A stretch of 64,000 nucleotides of DNA from Paenibacillus oceani. GTDB taxonomy: Bacteria; Bacillota; Bacilli; Paenibacillales; NBRC-103111. The notes beneath the pieces were generated by a model, which was not told where the DNA came from, did no database searches, and worked only from the letters and a program-made list of their open reading frames with translations. Positions 26,435-34,645 of the stretch are shown here, piece after piece (within the stretch, counting starts at the first letter, position 1; every line of letters starts with the position of its first letter). Where the stretch lies: positions 82,836 through 146,835 of the forward strand of contig NZ_JACXJA010000017.1 of the NCBI RefSeq assembly GCF_014705615.1, read 5' to 3'. Both the position numbers and the translations under genes were made by a program.

Positions 26435-27274
26435 ATGGAATGGTTAGTCGGCTTGGCAGGCAGTGTGGTCATCGCGGGAGCCGCCAGCAGGAAGCGTTCG
26501 CTGTCCGGTTCGGGGTTCGCGGCGGCCGTCGTGCTGGGAACGGTTATGTACGGACTCGGCAGCGCGGTTTGGTTCGGCACGCTTATCGCTTTTTTCATCT
26601 CCTCCACCTTGTTGTCCAGATGGAAGAAGAAACGCAAGGAAGCCGCCGAGAGCGGGTACGAGAAGTCGGGTAGGCGCGATGCCGGACAAGTGGCGGCGAA
26701 CGGAGGCCTCGCATTGCTGCTGTGCGTCGGAGCGGTTGTATGGCCGCATCCCGTATGGTGGTTCGCTTTTCTGGGCGTGATGGCTTCGGTGAATGCCGAT
26801 ACGTGGGCGACGGAGATTGGGGGCTTAAGCCGGACGCCGCCAAGATCGATTTTGACCGGCAAGCGGGTCACGGCCGGGACGTCCGGAGGCGTCTCCGCAC
26901 TTGGTCTCGCTGCATCGGTGGCGGGCGGTTTGTTCATCGGGCTGACCGCCTGGCTGCTGATGGAGGCGATTCCCGGGCAAATAGAGCCGTCCGGCACCGA
27001 ATCCGGACTGGTCCGGCTGGCTTCATGGGCGGCTCTCGGGCTGATCGGCGGCACGGCCGGCTCGCTCTGCGACTCGCTGCTCGGCGCGACGGTGCAACTG
27101 ATGTTCCGCTGCGGCGTATGCGGCCGCGAAGTGGAGCAGCGCCGCCACTGCGGGCGGCAGACGGAGCGGATTCGCGGCTTCTTCGGCTGGAACAACGATG
27201 CTGTCAATGTTGTCGGTTCCGCAGCCGGGGGGCTCGTTACCGTTGCAGGCGCGCTGCTGCTCGGCTTGCTGTGA
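26435..27274 (+). CDS. DUF92 / TMEM19-like membrane protein
   Basis: A 279-residue membrane protein with six to seven helices. Diagnostic pieces are SGSGFAAAVVLGTVMYG, AFLGVMASVNADTWATEIGGLS, PRSILTGKRVTAGTSGGVS, LCDSLLGATVQLMF and GWNNDAVNVVGSAAGG, the conserved asparagine/aspartate motifs of the DUF92 family. In plants and cyanobacteria this family includes the phytyl-phosphate kinase VTE6; its role in Firmicutes is not settled. A CGVCGR...HCGR pair in a cytoplasmic loop is a usual feature of bacterial members. ATG 26435 is preferred over ATG 26414 because AAGGAGA is correctly spaced only for it. Convergent with the HAD gene, 16 bases apart. Confidence 0.85.
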   Translation: MEWLVGLAGSVVIAGAASRKRSLSGSGFAAAVVLGTVMYGLGSAVWFGTLIAFFISSTLLSRWKKKRKEAAESGYEKSGRRDAGQVAANGGLALLLCVGAVVWPHPVWWFAFLGVMASVNADTWATEIGGLSRTPPRSILTGKRVTAGTSGGVSALGLAASVAGGLFIGLTAWLLMEAIPGQIEPSGTESGLVRLASWAALGLIGGTAGSLCDSLLGATVQLMFRCGVCGREVEQRRHCGRQTERIRGFFGWNNDAVNVVGSAAGGLVTVAGALLLGLL

Positions 27275-27289
27275 CTCCGGGTCCGGGCG

Positions 27290-28048
27290 TTAAGCCGAAG
27301 CCTGCTGCATAATCCGGGCGATTGTGCGGCCTACGCCGGATTCGAGGTAGTGCGGGGCGATCATATTGGCCGCTTCCTTGACCTCGTCCGGCGCATTGCC
27401 CATGGCGACACCCATGCCGGCCCAGCGAAGCATCTCAATATCGTTGCGGTCGTCTCCGAATGCGACCACCTCTTCCGGGCGGATGCCGAGGCTGGTGCAC
27501 AAGCTGTCGAGCGCGCTTGCCTTGCCGGTACCCTTCGGCTGAACGTCGATGTGCTGTGGTTCGCCCGGCAAGCCGTAGACGATCAGCTCGACGCGGTTGG
27601 TCGCCAGCAAGCGCTCATGGGCATCGTACAAGCTGCGGCGGTCTTCCGATTTCAGCAGCACTTTCAGCCAGCTGTAGTCCATCTGGGCGAGATGATGGCT
27701 CCGGTCGGAGTCGAACACCCCTTCCGCGCAATAAGCCCGGTATTGGACGTTATGTTGAAAAGCGAACAGGTGAACGGCTTCGACGTCTTTCCAGGGAAGC
27801 ACGCAGCGGGAGATCAGACGTCCGTCGGCCGACCACGTTTCGCATCCGTTCGTTGTAATCATAGGCAGACGAAGATTCAAGCGTTCGACTACCGGAACCA
27901 TCCGAAGCCGGTGGCGGCCGCTGACCAGAACGACGGTAATGCCGGAAGAGTGTGCCTTCCGGACCCATTCCGCATTTTCCTCCGAAATCGCTCCGCTCCG
28001 ATCAAGCAGTGTGCCGTCCAAATCCAGTGCAATCATCTTCCAAGTCAT
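27290..28048 (-). CDS. Cof-type HAD phosphatase
   Basis: This 252-residue enzyme has all HAD motifs: I, LDLDGTLLDRSG; II, VLVSGRHR; III, the lysine of KGTGKASAL; IV, VAFGDDRNDIEML. The cap between motifs II and III is of the Cof/IIB type (YbxE, YkrA and similar), which hydrolyse sugar phosphates, FMN or related small phosphates with low specificity. AAGGAGG precedes the ATG at 28048. Single-gene unit. Confidence 0.9.
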   Translation of the reverse strand: MTWKMIALDLDGTLLDRSGAISEENAEWVRKAHSSGITVVLVSGRHRLRMVPVVERLNLRLPMITTNGCETWSADGRLISRCVLPWKDVEAVHLFAFQHNVQYRAYCAEGVFDSDRSHHLAQMDYSWLKVLLKSEDRRSLYDAHERLLATNRVELIVYGLPGEPQHIDVQPKGTGKASALDSLCTSLGIRPEEVVAFGDDRNDIEMLRWAGMGVAMGNAPDEVKEAANMIAPHYLESGVGRTIARIMQQASA

Positions 28049-28237
28049 TCTGCAACAACCTCCTTGTATAAGCCTCTACGCATTGTGTCATTTAATATAA
28101 CACAAATCTAGCATTCCTACAATGACATTAGATAATATTAACAATTCATGCGACAATATGTTATGAAAAATGACATTTTATCTAGAGTACCGTGTTTCTT
28201 GTCGATTTTTATCTTCGCAATTCTAACAGGAACCTGC

Positions 28238-28285
28238 CAAAAAGCCGCCTCGGCCAGGTTAGCGGAACCTGAGAGTGCGGCTTTG
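28238..28285 (-). terminator. Terminator of the kinase/regulator transcript
   Basis: On the minus strand AAAGCCGC and GGCGGCTTT, with an inner CAGGTT/AACCTG stem, are followed by a T tract (TTTTTGG). It ends the long minus-strand block that begins at 42.8 kb. Confidence 0.82.
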
Positions 28286-28334
28286 TTCAAGAGTAGGGAA
28301 GAGTTCGCTGGCCTGAACCGGCGGATGAGTGAGC

Positions 28335-29717
28335 TTATGTCTGCTCTCCCATATAAGGCGCAAACGTGCTTGGCAGCATGATCGTGAATCGCGAGCCGAC
28401 GCCCAGCTCGCTTGTCGCTTCGATCGTTCCGTTATGCGCTTCGGCCAGCGCCTTGGCGATGCTCAGACCGAGACCGACACCGCCGCTGAAGCGGGAGCGG
28501 GACTTGTCCGCCCGGTACAGCCGGTTGAATATATAGGGCAGATCCTGTTCGCTTACACCGATGCCGTTGTCTTCGACAACGATTAACGTACGGTCGACGC
28601 TCCACGAGACGGCGATCAGCACTTTGCCGCCCTCCGACGTATACTTGATCGCATTGGACACGATGTTGGACAACACCTGAACGATCTTGTCCTTGTCCAC
28701 CTCGGCGTAGCAGGGAACATAGGCCGGTTCGAAAATCAGCTTAATTCGTTTGCTGCGGGCGAGCGGCAAAAAGTTGGAGTAAACCGTTCGGGCCAGCTCG
28801 ACCATGTTCGTCCGGCGCACGTACAGCGAGAAGCGGGCGCTTTCCGCTTCGGAGAGCCGCTCCAGATCGTTAACGAGGCGGGACAGCCGGATCAGCTCGT
28901 CATAGATGTCCTGGAGCCGGTGAGGCTCCGGATCGTATACGCCGTCCACGATCGCTTCGATTTGCGTAAGCAGGGTAGTGAGCGGCGTCCGCAGCTCGTG
29001 CGTCAAATCTTCCATCAGAGCGTGGCGCCAGTCTTCCTGTTTCTTCAGCTCCTTGGTCATCTCGTGCAGCGTGACGGCCAGTCTCCGGACTTCCTCCGGG
29101 CCTTTGAGCGGCAGGGAGACGTCGCGTTTGCCTTTTCCGATCTCATTGGCCATCCGGTATACGTCGTTCAGCCGTTTGGTCAACCCGCGCGCGATAAAAA
29201 AGCTGAGCAGGACGGAAGCCGCAACGACGCCGATCAGCAGCAGCTTGGAGCGGAACGAAATCGATTTCATAAATTCCGCGTAAGCGGGCTCCAGCTCGCT
29301 GCTGCTTAATATATACTCCATGCGCAGATAGCCTTGCACTTTACCGTTAGCGGTATAGGGCGATTCGATCGATTTGCTGGACACCGGGATATTCGCCTTG
29401 ACATACGTATCGAACCAGACTTCCTTGCGGTCCGCGCTTTCGAAACGAAGCAGGATGCCGTACAAGGCGGATCGGCGCTGCAGCCATAACCGCTGCTCGT
29501 TTGTCAGGGGACCGCTGATAATGCCGTATCCCCGCATGTCGTCCATGACGAGATAGCTGTTTTTGTCGATCTGCATCGATTGAAACCGCATGAACAAATT
29601 TTGCCAATTCGTATTGTTGACGAACGAGATGAGAAATACGATGCCGATCGAATAAATCAGGAAGCTGCAAAACAAAATAAAGCTCATTTTGCGGAAGGTC
29701 GGAAATAGTTTTCTCAT
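28335..29717 (-). CDS. Sensor histidine kinase
   Basis: A 460-residue membrane kinase: helix 1 at about 11-33, an extracellular region of about 125 residues, helix 2 at 158-178, HAMP (180-230), HisKA with the phospho-acceptor His240 (DLTHELRTPL), and an ATPase domain with NAIKYTSEGG, VEDNGIGVSEQDL and FSGGVGLGLSIAKALA. It overlaps the upstream response-regulator gene by 4 bases (ATGA), so the pair is translationally coupled. The extracellular domain matches no family I know. Its place at the end of the 28-43 kb ABC/glycan block suggests it senses the substrate or the envelope state handled by that block. Confidence 0.92.
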   Translation of the reverse strand: MRKLFPTFRKMSFILFCSFLIYSIGIVFLISFVNNTNWQNLFMRFQSMQIDKNSYLVMDDMRGYGIISGPLTNEQRLWLQRRSALYGILLRFESADRKEVWFDTYVKANIPVSSKSIESPYTANGKVQGYLRMEYILSSSELEPAYAEFMKSISFRSKLLLIGVVAASVLLSFFIARGLTKRLNDVYRMANEIGKGKRDVSLPLKGPEEVRRLAVTLHEMTKELKKQEDWRHALMEDLTHELRTPLTTLLTQIEAIVDGVYDPEPHRLQDIYDELIRLSRLVNDLERLSEAESARFSLYVRRTNMVELARTVYSNFLPLARSKRIKLIFEPAYVPCYAEVDKDKIVQVLSNIVSNAIKYTSEGGKVLIAVSWSVDRTLIVVEDNGIGVSEQDLPYIFNRLYRADKSRSRFSGGVGLGLSIAKALAEAHNGTIEATSELGVGSRFTIMLPSTFAPYMGEQT

Positions 29718-30424
29718 GTCTCGGGATCATCCGGCTGCATCGAAAATTTGTATCCCGAGCCTACGACGGTGACGACATACAGAGGGTTCGAAGGGTCGCG
29801 TTCGATTTTTTTGCGCAAATTTTTGACATGCGCGTCGATCGCCCGTCCGTCTCCTTGAAAGCGATATCCTTGGACGGTATAAGAAAGATCGGAGCGGCTG
29901 AATACTTTGCCCGGCTTGCGGATGAGCACGGACAGCAGCTTGAATTCGGTAGCTGTCAGTTGAACGAGCCTTCCGTCCGTAATCACCTCACGGGTATCGG
30001 TGTCGACGATCAGCTTGCCGCCGTTGAAATGGACGACCTTCTCCTCGTCGGACGCCCGCTTGACCGGTGCGATGCGGCGGAACAAAGCGTGGATGCGGGC
30101 GATCAGCTCCTTCGCCCGGAACGGTTTGACGATATAATCGTCGGCTCCCAGATTCAGTCCGTTTATCGTATCGATTTCACGAGATTTGGAGGTCAGCATA
30201 ATGATCGGGACGTTCGATTTCTCGCGAATGCGGGAGCATACCTGCTCGCCGGGCATTCCTTCCAGCATCAGATCGAGAATGATCAGGTCGTGCTGGACGT
30301 AATCGAACTTCTGAACCGCTTCGATTCCGTTCGAGGTGTAGTCGGTTTGCCAGCCTTCTTTCTCCAAGTAGGCGATAAGCACGTCGCGGATTTTGGGTTC
30401 GTCTTCGACAATCAATATATGCAA
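29714..30424 (-). CDS. OmpR-family response regulator
   Basis: A 236-residue regulator: receiver domain with phospho-acceptor Asp51 (LIILDLMLEGMPG), conserved Thr and Lys (IIMLTSKSREID, IVKPFRAKEL), and an OmpR/PhoB winged helix (LTATEFKLLSVLIRKPGKVFSR, RAIDAHVKNLRKKIE). The TTG at 30424 is the best start: AGGAGGGG is about 7 bases upstream and the protein then begins MHILIVEDEP; an upstream in-frame ATG at 30442 lies within the ribosome site. It is 26 bases after a terminator and has no visible promoter of its own, so read-through from the ABC operon may drive it. It is the best candidate to bind the TGTGAA repeats at 42.9 kb. Confidence 0.92.
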   Translation of the reverse strand: MHILIVEDEPKIRDVLIAYLEKEGWQTDYTSNGIEAVQKFDYVQHDLIILDLMLEGMPGEQVCSRIREKSNVPIIMLTSKSREIDTINGLNLGADDYIVKPFRAKELIARIHALFRRIAPVKRASDEEKVVHFNGGKLIVDTDTREVITDGRLVQLTATEFKLLSVLIRKPGKVFSRSDLSYTVQGYRFQGDGRAIDAHVKNLRKKIERDPSNPLYVVTVVGSGYKFSMQPDDPET

Positions 30425-30451
30425 CGGGCATCCCCTCCTCAATGTTCTCTT

Positions 30452-30495
30452 AAAAAAAGAATTCCACGGCAGGAGTTGAAAATCCTGCCGCGGAA
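30452..30495 (-). terminator. Terminator between ABC operon and two-component genes
   Basis: On the minus strand TTCCGCGGCAGGA and TCCTGCCGTGGAA form a 13-bp stem with one G-T pair, followed by TTCTTTTTTT. It lies directly in front of the response-regulator ribosome site, so regulator expression may depend on read-through. Confidence 0.9.
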
Positions 30496-30532
30496 ATCGA
30501 TTTGGCCAAGCGATTGTGCCGGCCGGGTCTGA

Positions 30533-31501
30533 CTATTCAACCAAACCTGTACGCTCGACGCCTTCAACGAACCAGCGCTGCGTGAACATGTACAGAATCA
30601 GCGGAGGCAGGATGACGAGGAACGCCGTCGCCATCTTGAGCGGTTCGTCGAAGATCGACGGGCCGAACTCTTTCGCTTGCTGATCCAGCACAGCTGCGAT
30701 TTGCGAGATGCCCATCGACAGCGGGAGCTCCTTCACGCCGTTCAAGTACATGCTCGGCAAGTAGTAGTCGTTCCAAGTCCATACGAAGGAGAACAGGAAA
30801 ACGACGAGAATAGCCGGTTTTGCCAGTGGAAGCATAACTCTGAAGAAAATTTTAAAGACGTTGGCGCCGTCGATTTTCGCTGCTTCCTCGAGCTCTTTAG
30901 GCTGTGTGGAGAAAAACTGGCGATAGATGATGACGAACAAGGCGCCTTTGAGACCGTGCCCGAACAAAGCGGGCAGAAGAATCGGGTAGTACGTCTTCAT
31001 CAGTCCCAATTGGCTAGCAGCGATCAGGTTCGGCAGAATGACGACCTGAGTCGGTACGATAAACGTCAAGATGAGGCAGAAAAACCAAAACTTTTTAAAC
31101 GGAAACTCGAGCCGGGCGAAGGCGTATCCGGCTACCGCACACGATACCGTCTGGAGGATCGATACGGTAAGCGACATGATCATACTTACCGAGAAGGCGG
31201 TCGGATACTTCAGCTTCACCCAGGCGTCCTGCAGGACGCCGGTGTAGATCGCTCTCGGCACCCAACTGACCGAAGGGTCGAGCAGGTCGGCCGAGTTTTT
31301 GACCATCGTGGCGATCATGAACAAAATCGGGTTTAAATAAATGTAAGCGACGTCGATCAGGATCAAATACAGAAATATTCGGAAAATGAGGCCCTTGTCC
31401 GCCTCTTTACCAAGCACCACATAACGGGTCTTGGTAAGTCCGGCTCTCCAGTTCAGTCCCTCGTAGCGTCTTTCCTTGAAAGCCGCCAGCAGTTTGGTCA
31501 T
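30533..31501 (-). CDS. Carbohydrate ABC permease, second pair, MalG-type
   Basis: A 322-residue permease with six helices and the EAA loop LEEAAKIDGANVFKIFFRVMLPLAKP. It has a long hydrophilic N-terminus (about 45 residues) before the first helix. AAGGAG lies before the ATG at 31501, 19 bases downstream of the MalF-type partner. This second permease pair in the operon has no dedicated binding protein, which is unusual. It is followed by the terminator at 30452-30495. Confidence 0.9.
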   Translation of the reverse strand: MTKLLAAFKERRYEGLNWRAGLTKTRYVVLGKEADKGLIFRIFLYLILIDVAYIYLNPILFMIATMVKNSADLLDPSVSWVPRAIYTGVLQDAWVKLKYPTAFSVSMIMSLTVSILQTVSCAVAGYAFARLEFPFKKFWFFCLILTFIVPTQVVILPNLIAASQLGLMKTYYPILLPALFGHGLKGALFVIIYRQFFSTQPKELEEAAKIDGANVFKIFFRVMLPLAKPAILVVFLFSFVWTWNDYYLPSMYLNGVKELPLSMGISQIAAVLDQQAKEFGPSIFDEPLKMATAFLVILPPLILYMFTQRWFVEGVERTGLVE

Positions 31502-31520
31502 CGTAGGTCTCCTTTCTCCG

Positions 31521-32390
31521 TCAACGGGCCATGCCCGCCGCTTTGTTCACTTTATTGAAAATACCCAGTATGATACCGAGGAAGACCAGAATGATAACGA
31601 AGTAGATCCATGCCAGCGCGCTGGACTGACCGTAATTGGAAGTGGAGATCTGGGTCAGGATCGGGTTCGTCGGGAACGTGAACAAGTCGACGGTTGTGTA
31701 GATCAGATTAAGCAAAATGAACGGTGTCATGCCTGGCAGTGTAATTTTCCAGAACACTTCCCAAGGCGATGCGCCGTCGATCCGCGCCGCTTCATAAACC
31801 GAGCTGCCGATCGTCTGGCGTCCGGCGAGGAAGATCAGAATCTGTACGCCGGAGTACCAGAGAATCAGGACGAACGAGCCCATAACGGATACGATCGGTC
31901 CGGCCCATGCGCCCGACAAGTTCTGCTGGACGAGAGAGGCGATGTTGTAACGCTCGAGGAAGCCGATGTCGCCTTCCCCTTGCGTCATAAACTCCCGTAC
32001 GACCTGCCCGGTCGTAAAGATGACGGGCAGGAAAAAGATCGAACGGAAGACCGATCTTCCCGGGAACTTCTGATTCAGCATGATCGCGATGAGCAGCGAG
32101 AAGACGAGAATGATCGGGATCATGATGAGCGCTTGCCGTAAAAACGGGAACAGCTGATTGTACAAAATAGCGCCGTTCTCAAGCAGGATATATTTGTAAT
32201 GCTTCAGCCCGACGGGAACGATCTCGATCCCGGTACCCAGGATACGCACCTGATGGAAACTCATGTAGAGCGAGTAGCCGAGAGGGAACGCCATAAAGGC
32301 AAAAAATCCGAGTATCCATGGTGCAATAAATAACGAGCCTTCAATCTTGCGGATATGATTGGCCGCTAATCGTTTCTTTTTGACTGTCAT
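31521..32390 (-). CDS. Carbohydrate ABC permease, second pair, MalF-type
   Basis: This 289-residue permease begins with KIEGSLFIAPWILGFFAFMAFPLGYSLYMSF, typical of MalF/UgpA-type subunits, and carries the EAA loop YEAARIDGASPWEVFWKITLPG. Its ATG overlaps the stop of the DUF5696-like gene by 4 bases (ATGA), so it is translationally coupled to it. The coupling suggests that this pair works with that membrane protein. Confidence 0.9.
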   Translation of the reverse strand: MTVKKKRLAANHIRKIEGSLFIAPWILGFFAFMAFPLGYSLYMSFHQVRILGTGIEIVPVGLKHYKYILLENGAILYNQLFPFLRQALIMIPIILVFSLLIAIMLNQKFPGRSVFRSIFFLPVIFTTGQVVREFMTQGEGDIGFLERYNIASLVQQNLSGAWAGPIVSVMGSFVLILWYSGVQILIFLAGRQTIGSSVYEAARIDGASPWEVFWKITLPGMTPFILLNLIYTTVDLFTFPTNPILTQISTSNYGQSSALAWIYFVIILVFLGIILGIFNKVNKAAGMAR

Positions 32391-34645
32391 GGCGTGGTCC
32401 CTCCTTTCACGATCAAGTAGTCGAGCGGCTGAACGGTAATGCTGCCGTTGCGGTACGTTTGAGTGCCGTAGTTAACGATGATCCGCTTGCCGCCGGCATA
32501 AGTCGTTTCTTTCACTTCCGGCGCCAGTTCGCGGTGATTAATGATGAACTTGTCTTGCACATCGCCGAGCGCTTCGTTTACTTTTTGATATTCCTTCACC
32601 GCTTCCGCCTCCCAGTCGCGGTAATCCGGGCTGTACGGGTGAAGGTCGGTGTTGGCGTATTTGAACTGTTCGGCGTTCTCGTACAGGAACATGAACGACG
32701 GTGCCGAGCCGTATTCCAGATCGCGCAGGAACTGCTTCTGGTATTCGTCGCGGTTGTTGGCCGCGAACGACGTATAGGAGACAAGTCCGTGCAGCGAGAT
32801 TTGAGCGAACGGGATCGCCGTATCCGAGAACGAGTCGAACGAATAGTCGTCGGACAAACCGTCGATCGCGCTGACGTACGGAACCGCGAAAAAGTTCGTG
32901 TGATTCGCGAACGGAGTGTTCGCACCGCGTACGTCGAGACCGCCGTCTCGGAATTTTTTCAGATACGATTGCTGCAGCTTGCGGTTTTCTTCCCGGCTCG
33001 CCGGATAGTTCGTGTTGAAGTCGCTGAATACGTCGGCTCCGATCCCTTCCGCGGTAATGCCGGTTGCTCCGAGATCCTTGATGTACGTAATCTCGCGGTC
33101 TAACAGCGAACCGAGGAAGCCCATGCTGACCAGCCGTCCCATCACCGTACCGCCGAGGTCGCGCAATCCGTGACGGTTCCGGTTGAACTTGCCGGCATCC
33201 GTGTTATTGAACGCGTAGTTCGTATTCAGGTAAACCGGAATGTCGAGCGTTCGGGCGTACTGGGTGAACTGCTTCATCCCTTCGACGCCGCCGAGCCGCT
33301 TGTCGACCCGCAGCGGTGCGCCCAGGGCGTTGTAGCCGTCTTCCTGCCAGCCCAAGTAGTTGACGACCATATTGTCGAGCCCGAGCCCGTACAGCCGCTG
33401 GACCATCTTCATAGCGTCCGAGGTGGACGTCGTCTTCAAGTAGCGGTCGGTGATCAGTCCGTCTTCCTGCACAGCGCCGATAATGTTGACGAGCATCGGC
33501 ATTTTGTTGCTTTTCGGCGTAATCGTCTTCAAGTCGTGCGTCTTGATTAAATATTCGCGGTAGCGTTCCGCCATGCCGACATAGTTGGCTTTCGGCTTAT
33601 CCAGAAGCACATAGCGGACGGCACGGTCGCCTCCGAAGCGTTCGTCCTTGTTGTAAGTCGTAAAGGAACGGTTTTTGGCTTCGTTCGTTACTTGCCGATA
33701 CGTGGAACGGTAGTTTTGCTGACCGGTGATCCAGTTGTATCCGCTGAATACGCCCGATGGAGATCCGACGATCTCGACTTGCTCGGCGCCGTCCTCGACG
33801 ATCGCGAGGTAAGCGCGGTCTTGCGATTTGGCTCCGTAGACAGGCATAACGACCTGATTGCGGGAGTTAGGCTCGCTGTTTACTTTAAACGACAAGTCTT
33901 GGCCGTAAATCGGCTCCTGGTAGATCCGGTTGACGTTCGTGCTGTTCGGGTCGTAAGGAATCAGGGCCCCCGAGCCGTCCGGTACGAACAAGTAGCCGTC
34001 CTGGCCTTCGGAACGCTCCGCTCCGAAGAACGGGTACAGTCTGACCCAGATCAGGCTGAGCTTGCCTTCCTTGACTCCGGAATCGATGATTTTGGTGACG
34101 ACGGAATCGCCGTCCACTTTTACTTCGATCGGTATCGTAATTTCTTTCGACGGCATGTCGAACGTCAAGCGGAAGCCGCCGTCGATTGTAGCGATGTCCT
34201 TGATCTCTCCGCGCTCTTCCAGCAGGTTGGACTCTTTCGGCTGGGACAGCTTGCCGGACAGATCGATGTAACGGAACATGACGGGGGAGCGAAGATGCAC
34301 CCGCCACTGGCCTTCCTGCGTTTCGTTAGCCCATTGGTCCGGGCTCGGATAAGACCGCCATACGTTGCCGTTGCGTTTGTCGACTACGGCGAAATGTCCC
34401 GACGCCGCATCCATTTTCAGCTCCAGCTGAGGAGTCTGGGCAACCGTCTTCATATTGGCGTCGTTCGGCAGCTCGGCCGGTCCCTTGTCGACCTTCACAG
34501 CCCCGGGAGCCGCTACGGCGGCCGCTTCGGCCGCCTGTCTGCCTAGCGTACCCGTATCGAGACGGGTCAGGACGAAGATGGCGAGCGCCACGACTAGTAC
34601 GATAATGACCCAAGCCGTTACCGGTATGCGTTTGATAACCGTCAC
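32387..34645 (-). CDS. Membrane-anchored DUF5696-like protein, glycosidase-like
   Basis: A 752-residue protein with an N-terminal membrane anchor (VTAWVIIVLVVALAIFVLT, about 9-27) and a large extracellular part. Residues 60-350 are strand-rich (LELKMDAASGHFAVVDKRNGNVWRS, VFVPDGSGALI-like segment); residues 360-650 look like a TIM barrel: LGLDNMVVNYLGWQEDGYN, DIPVYLNTNYAF, ITYIKDLGATGITAEGIGADVFSDFN, DVRGANTPF. From memory this corresponds to DUF5696, seen beside sugar ABC genes in Paenibacillus. Acidic residues on the barrel strands would fit a glycoside hydrolase, but catalysis is inferred. GTG 34645 overlaps the preceding stop by 4 bases (GTGA). Confidence 0.8.
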   Translation of the reverse strand: MTVIKRIPVTAWVIIVLVVALAIFVLTRLDTGTLGRQAAEAAAVAAPGAVKVDKGPAELPNDANMKTVAQTPQLELKMDAASGHFAVVDKRNGNVWRSYPSPDQWANETQEGQWRVHLRSPVMFRYIDLSGKLSQPKESNLLEERGEIKDIATIDGGFRLTFDMPSKEITIPIEVKVDGDSVVTKIIDSGVKEGKLSLIWVRLYPFFGAERSEGQDGYLFVPDGSGALIPYDPNSTNVNRIYQEPIYGQDLSFKVNSEPNSRNQVVMPVYGAKSQDRAYLAIVEDGAEQVEIVGSPSGVFSGYNWITGQQNYRSTYRQVTNEAKNRSFTTYNKDERFGGDRAVRYVLLDKPKANYVGMAERYREYLIKTHDLKTITPKSNKMPMLVNIIGAVQEDGLITDRYLKTTSTSDAMKMVQRLYGLGLDNMVVNYLGWQEDGYNALGAPLRVDKRLGGVEGMKQFTQYARTLDIPVYLNTNYAFNNTDAGKFNRNRHGLRDLGGTVMGRLVSMGFLGSLLDREITYIKDLGATGITAEGIGADVFSDFNTNYPASREENRKLQQSYLKKFRDGGLDVRGANTPFANHTNFFAVPYVSAIDGLSDDYSFDSFSDTAIPFAQISLHGLVSYTSFAANNRDEYQKQFLRDLEYGSAPSFMFLYENAEQFKYANTDLHPYSPDYRDWEAEAVKEYQKVNEALGDVQDKFIINHRELAPEVKETTYAGGKRIIVNYGTQTYRNGSITVQPLDYLIVKGGTTP

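Noticed and set aside
28148..28381. 77-aa plus-strand frame
   Set aside because: Has a hydrophobic start, but no ribosome site; it runs through the minus-strand terminator and into the kinase gene.
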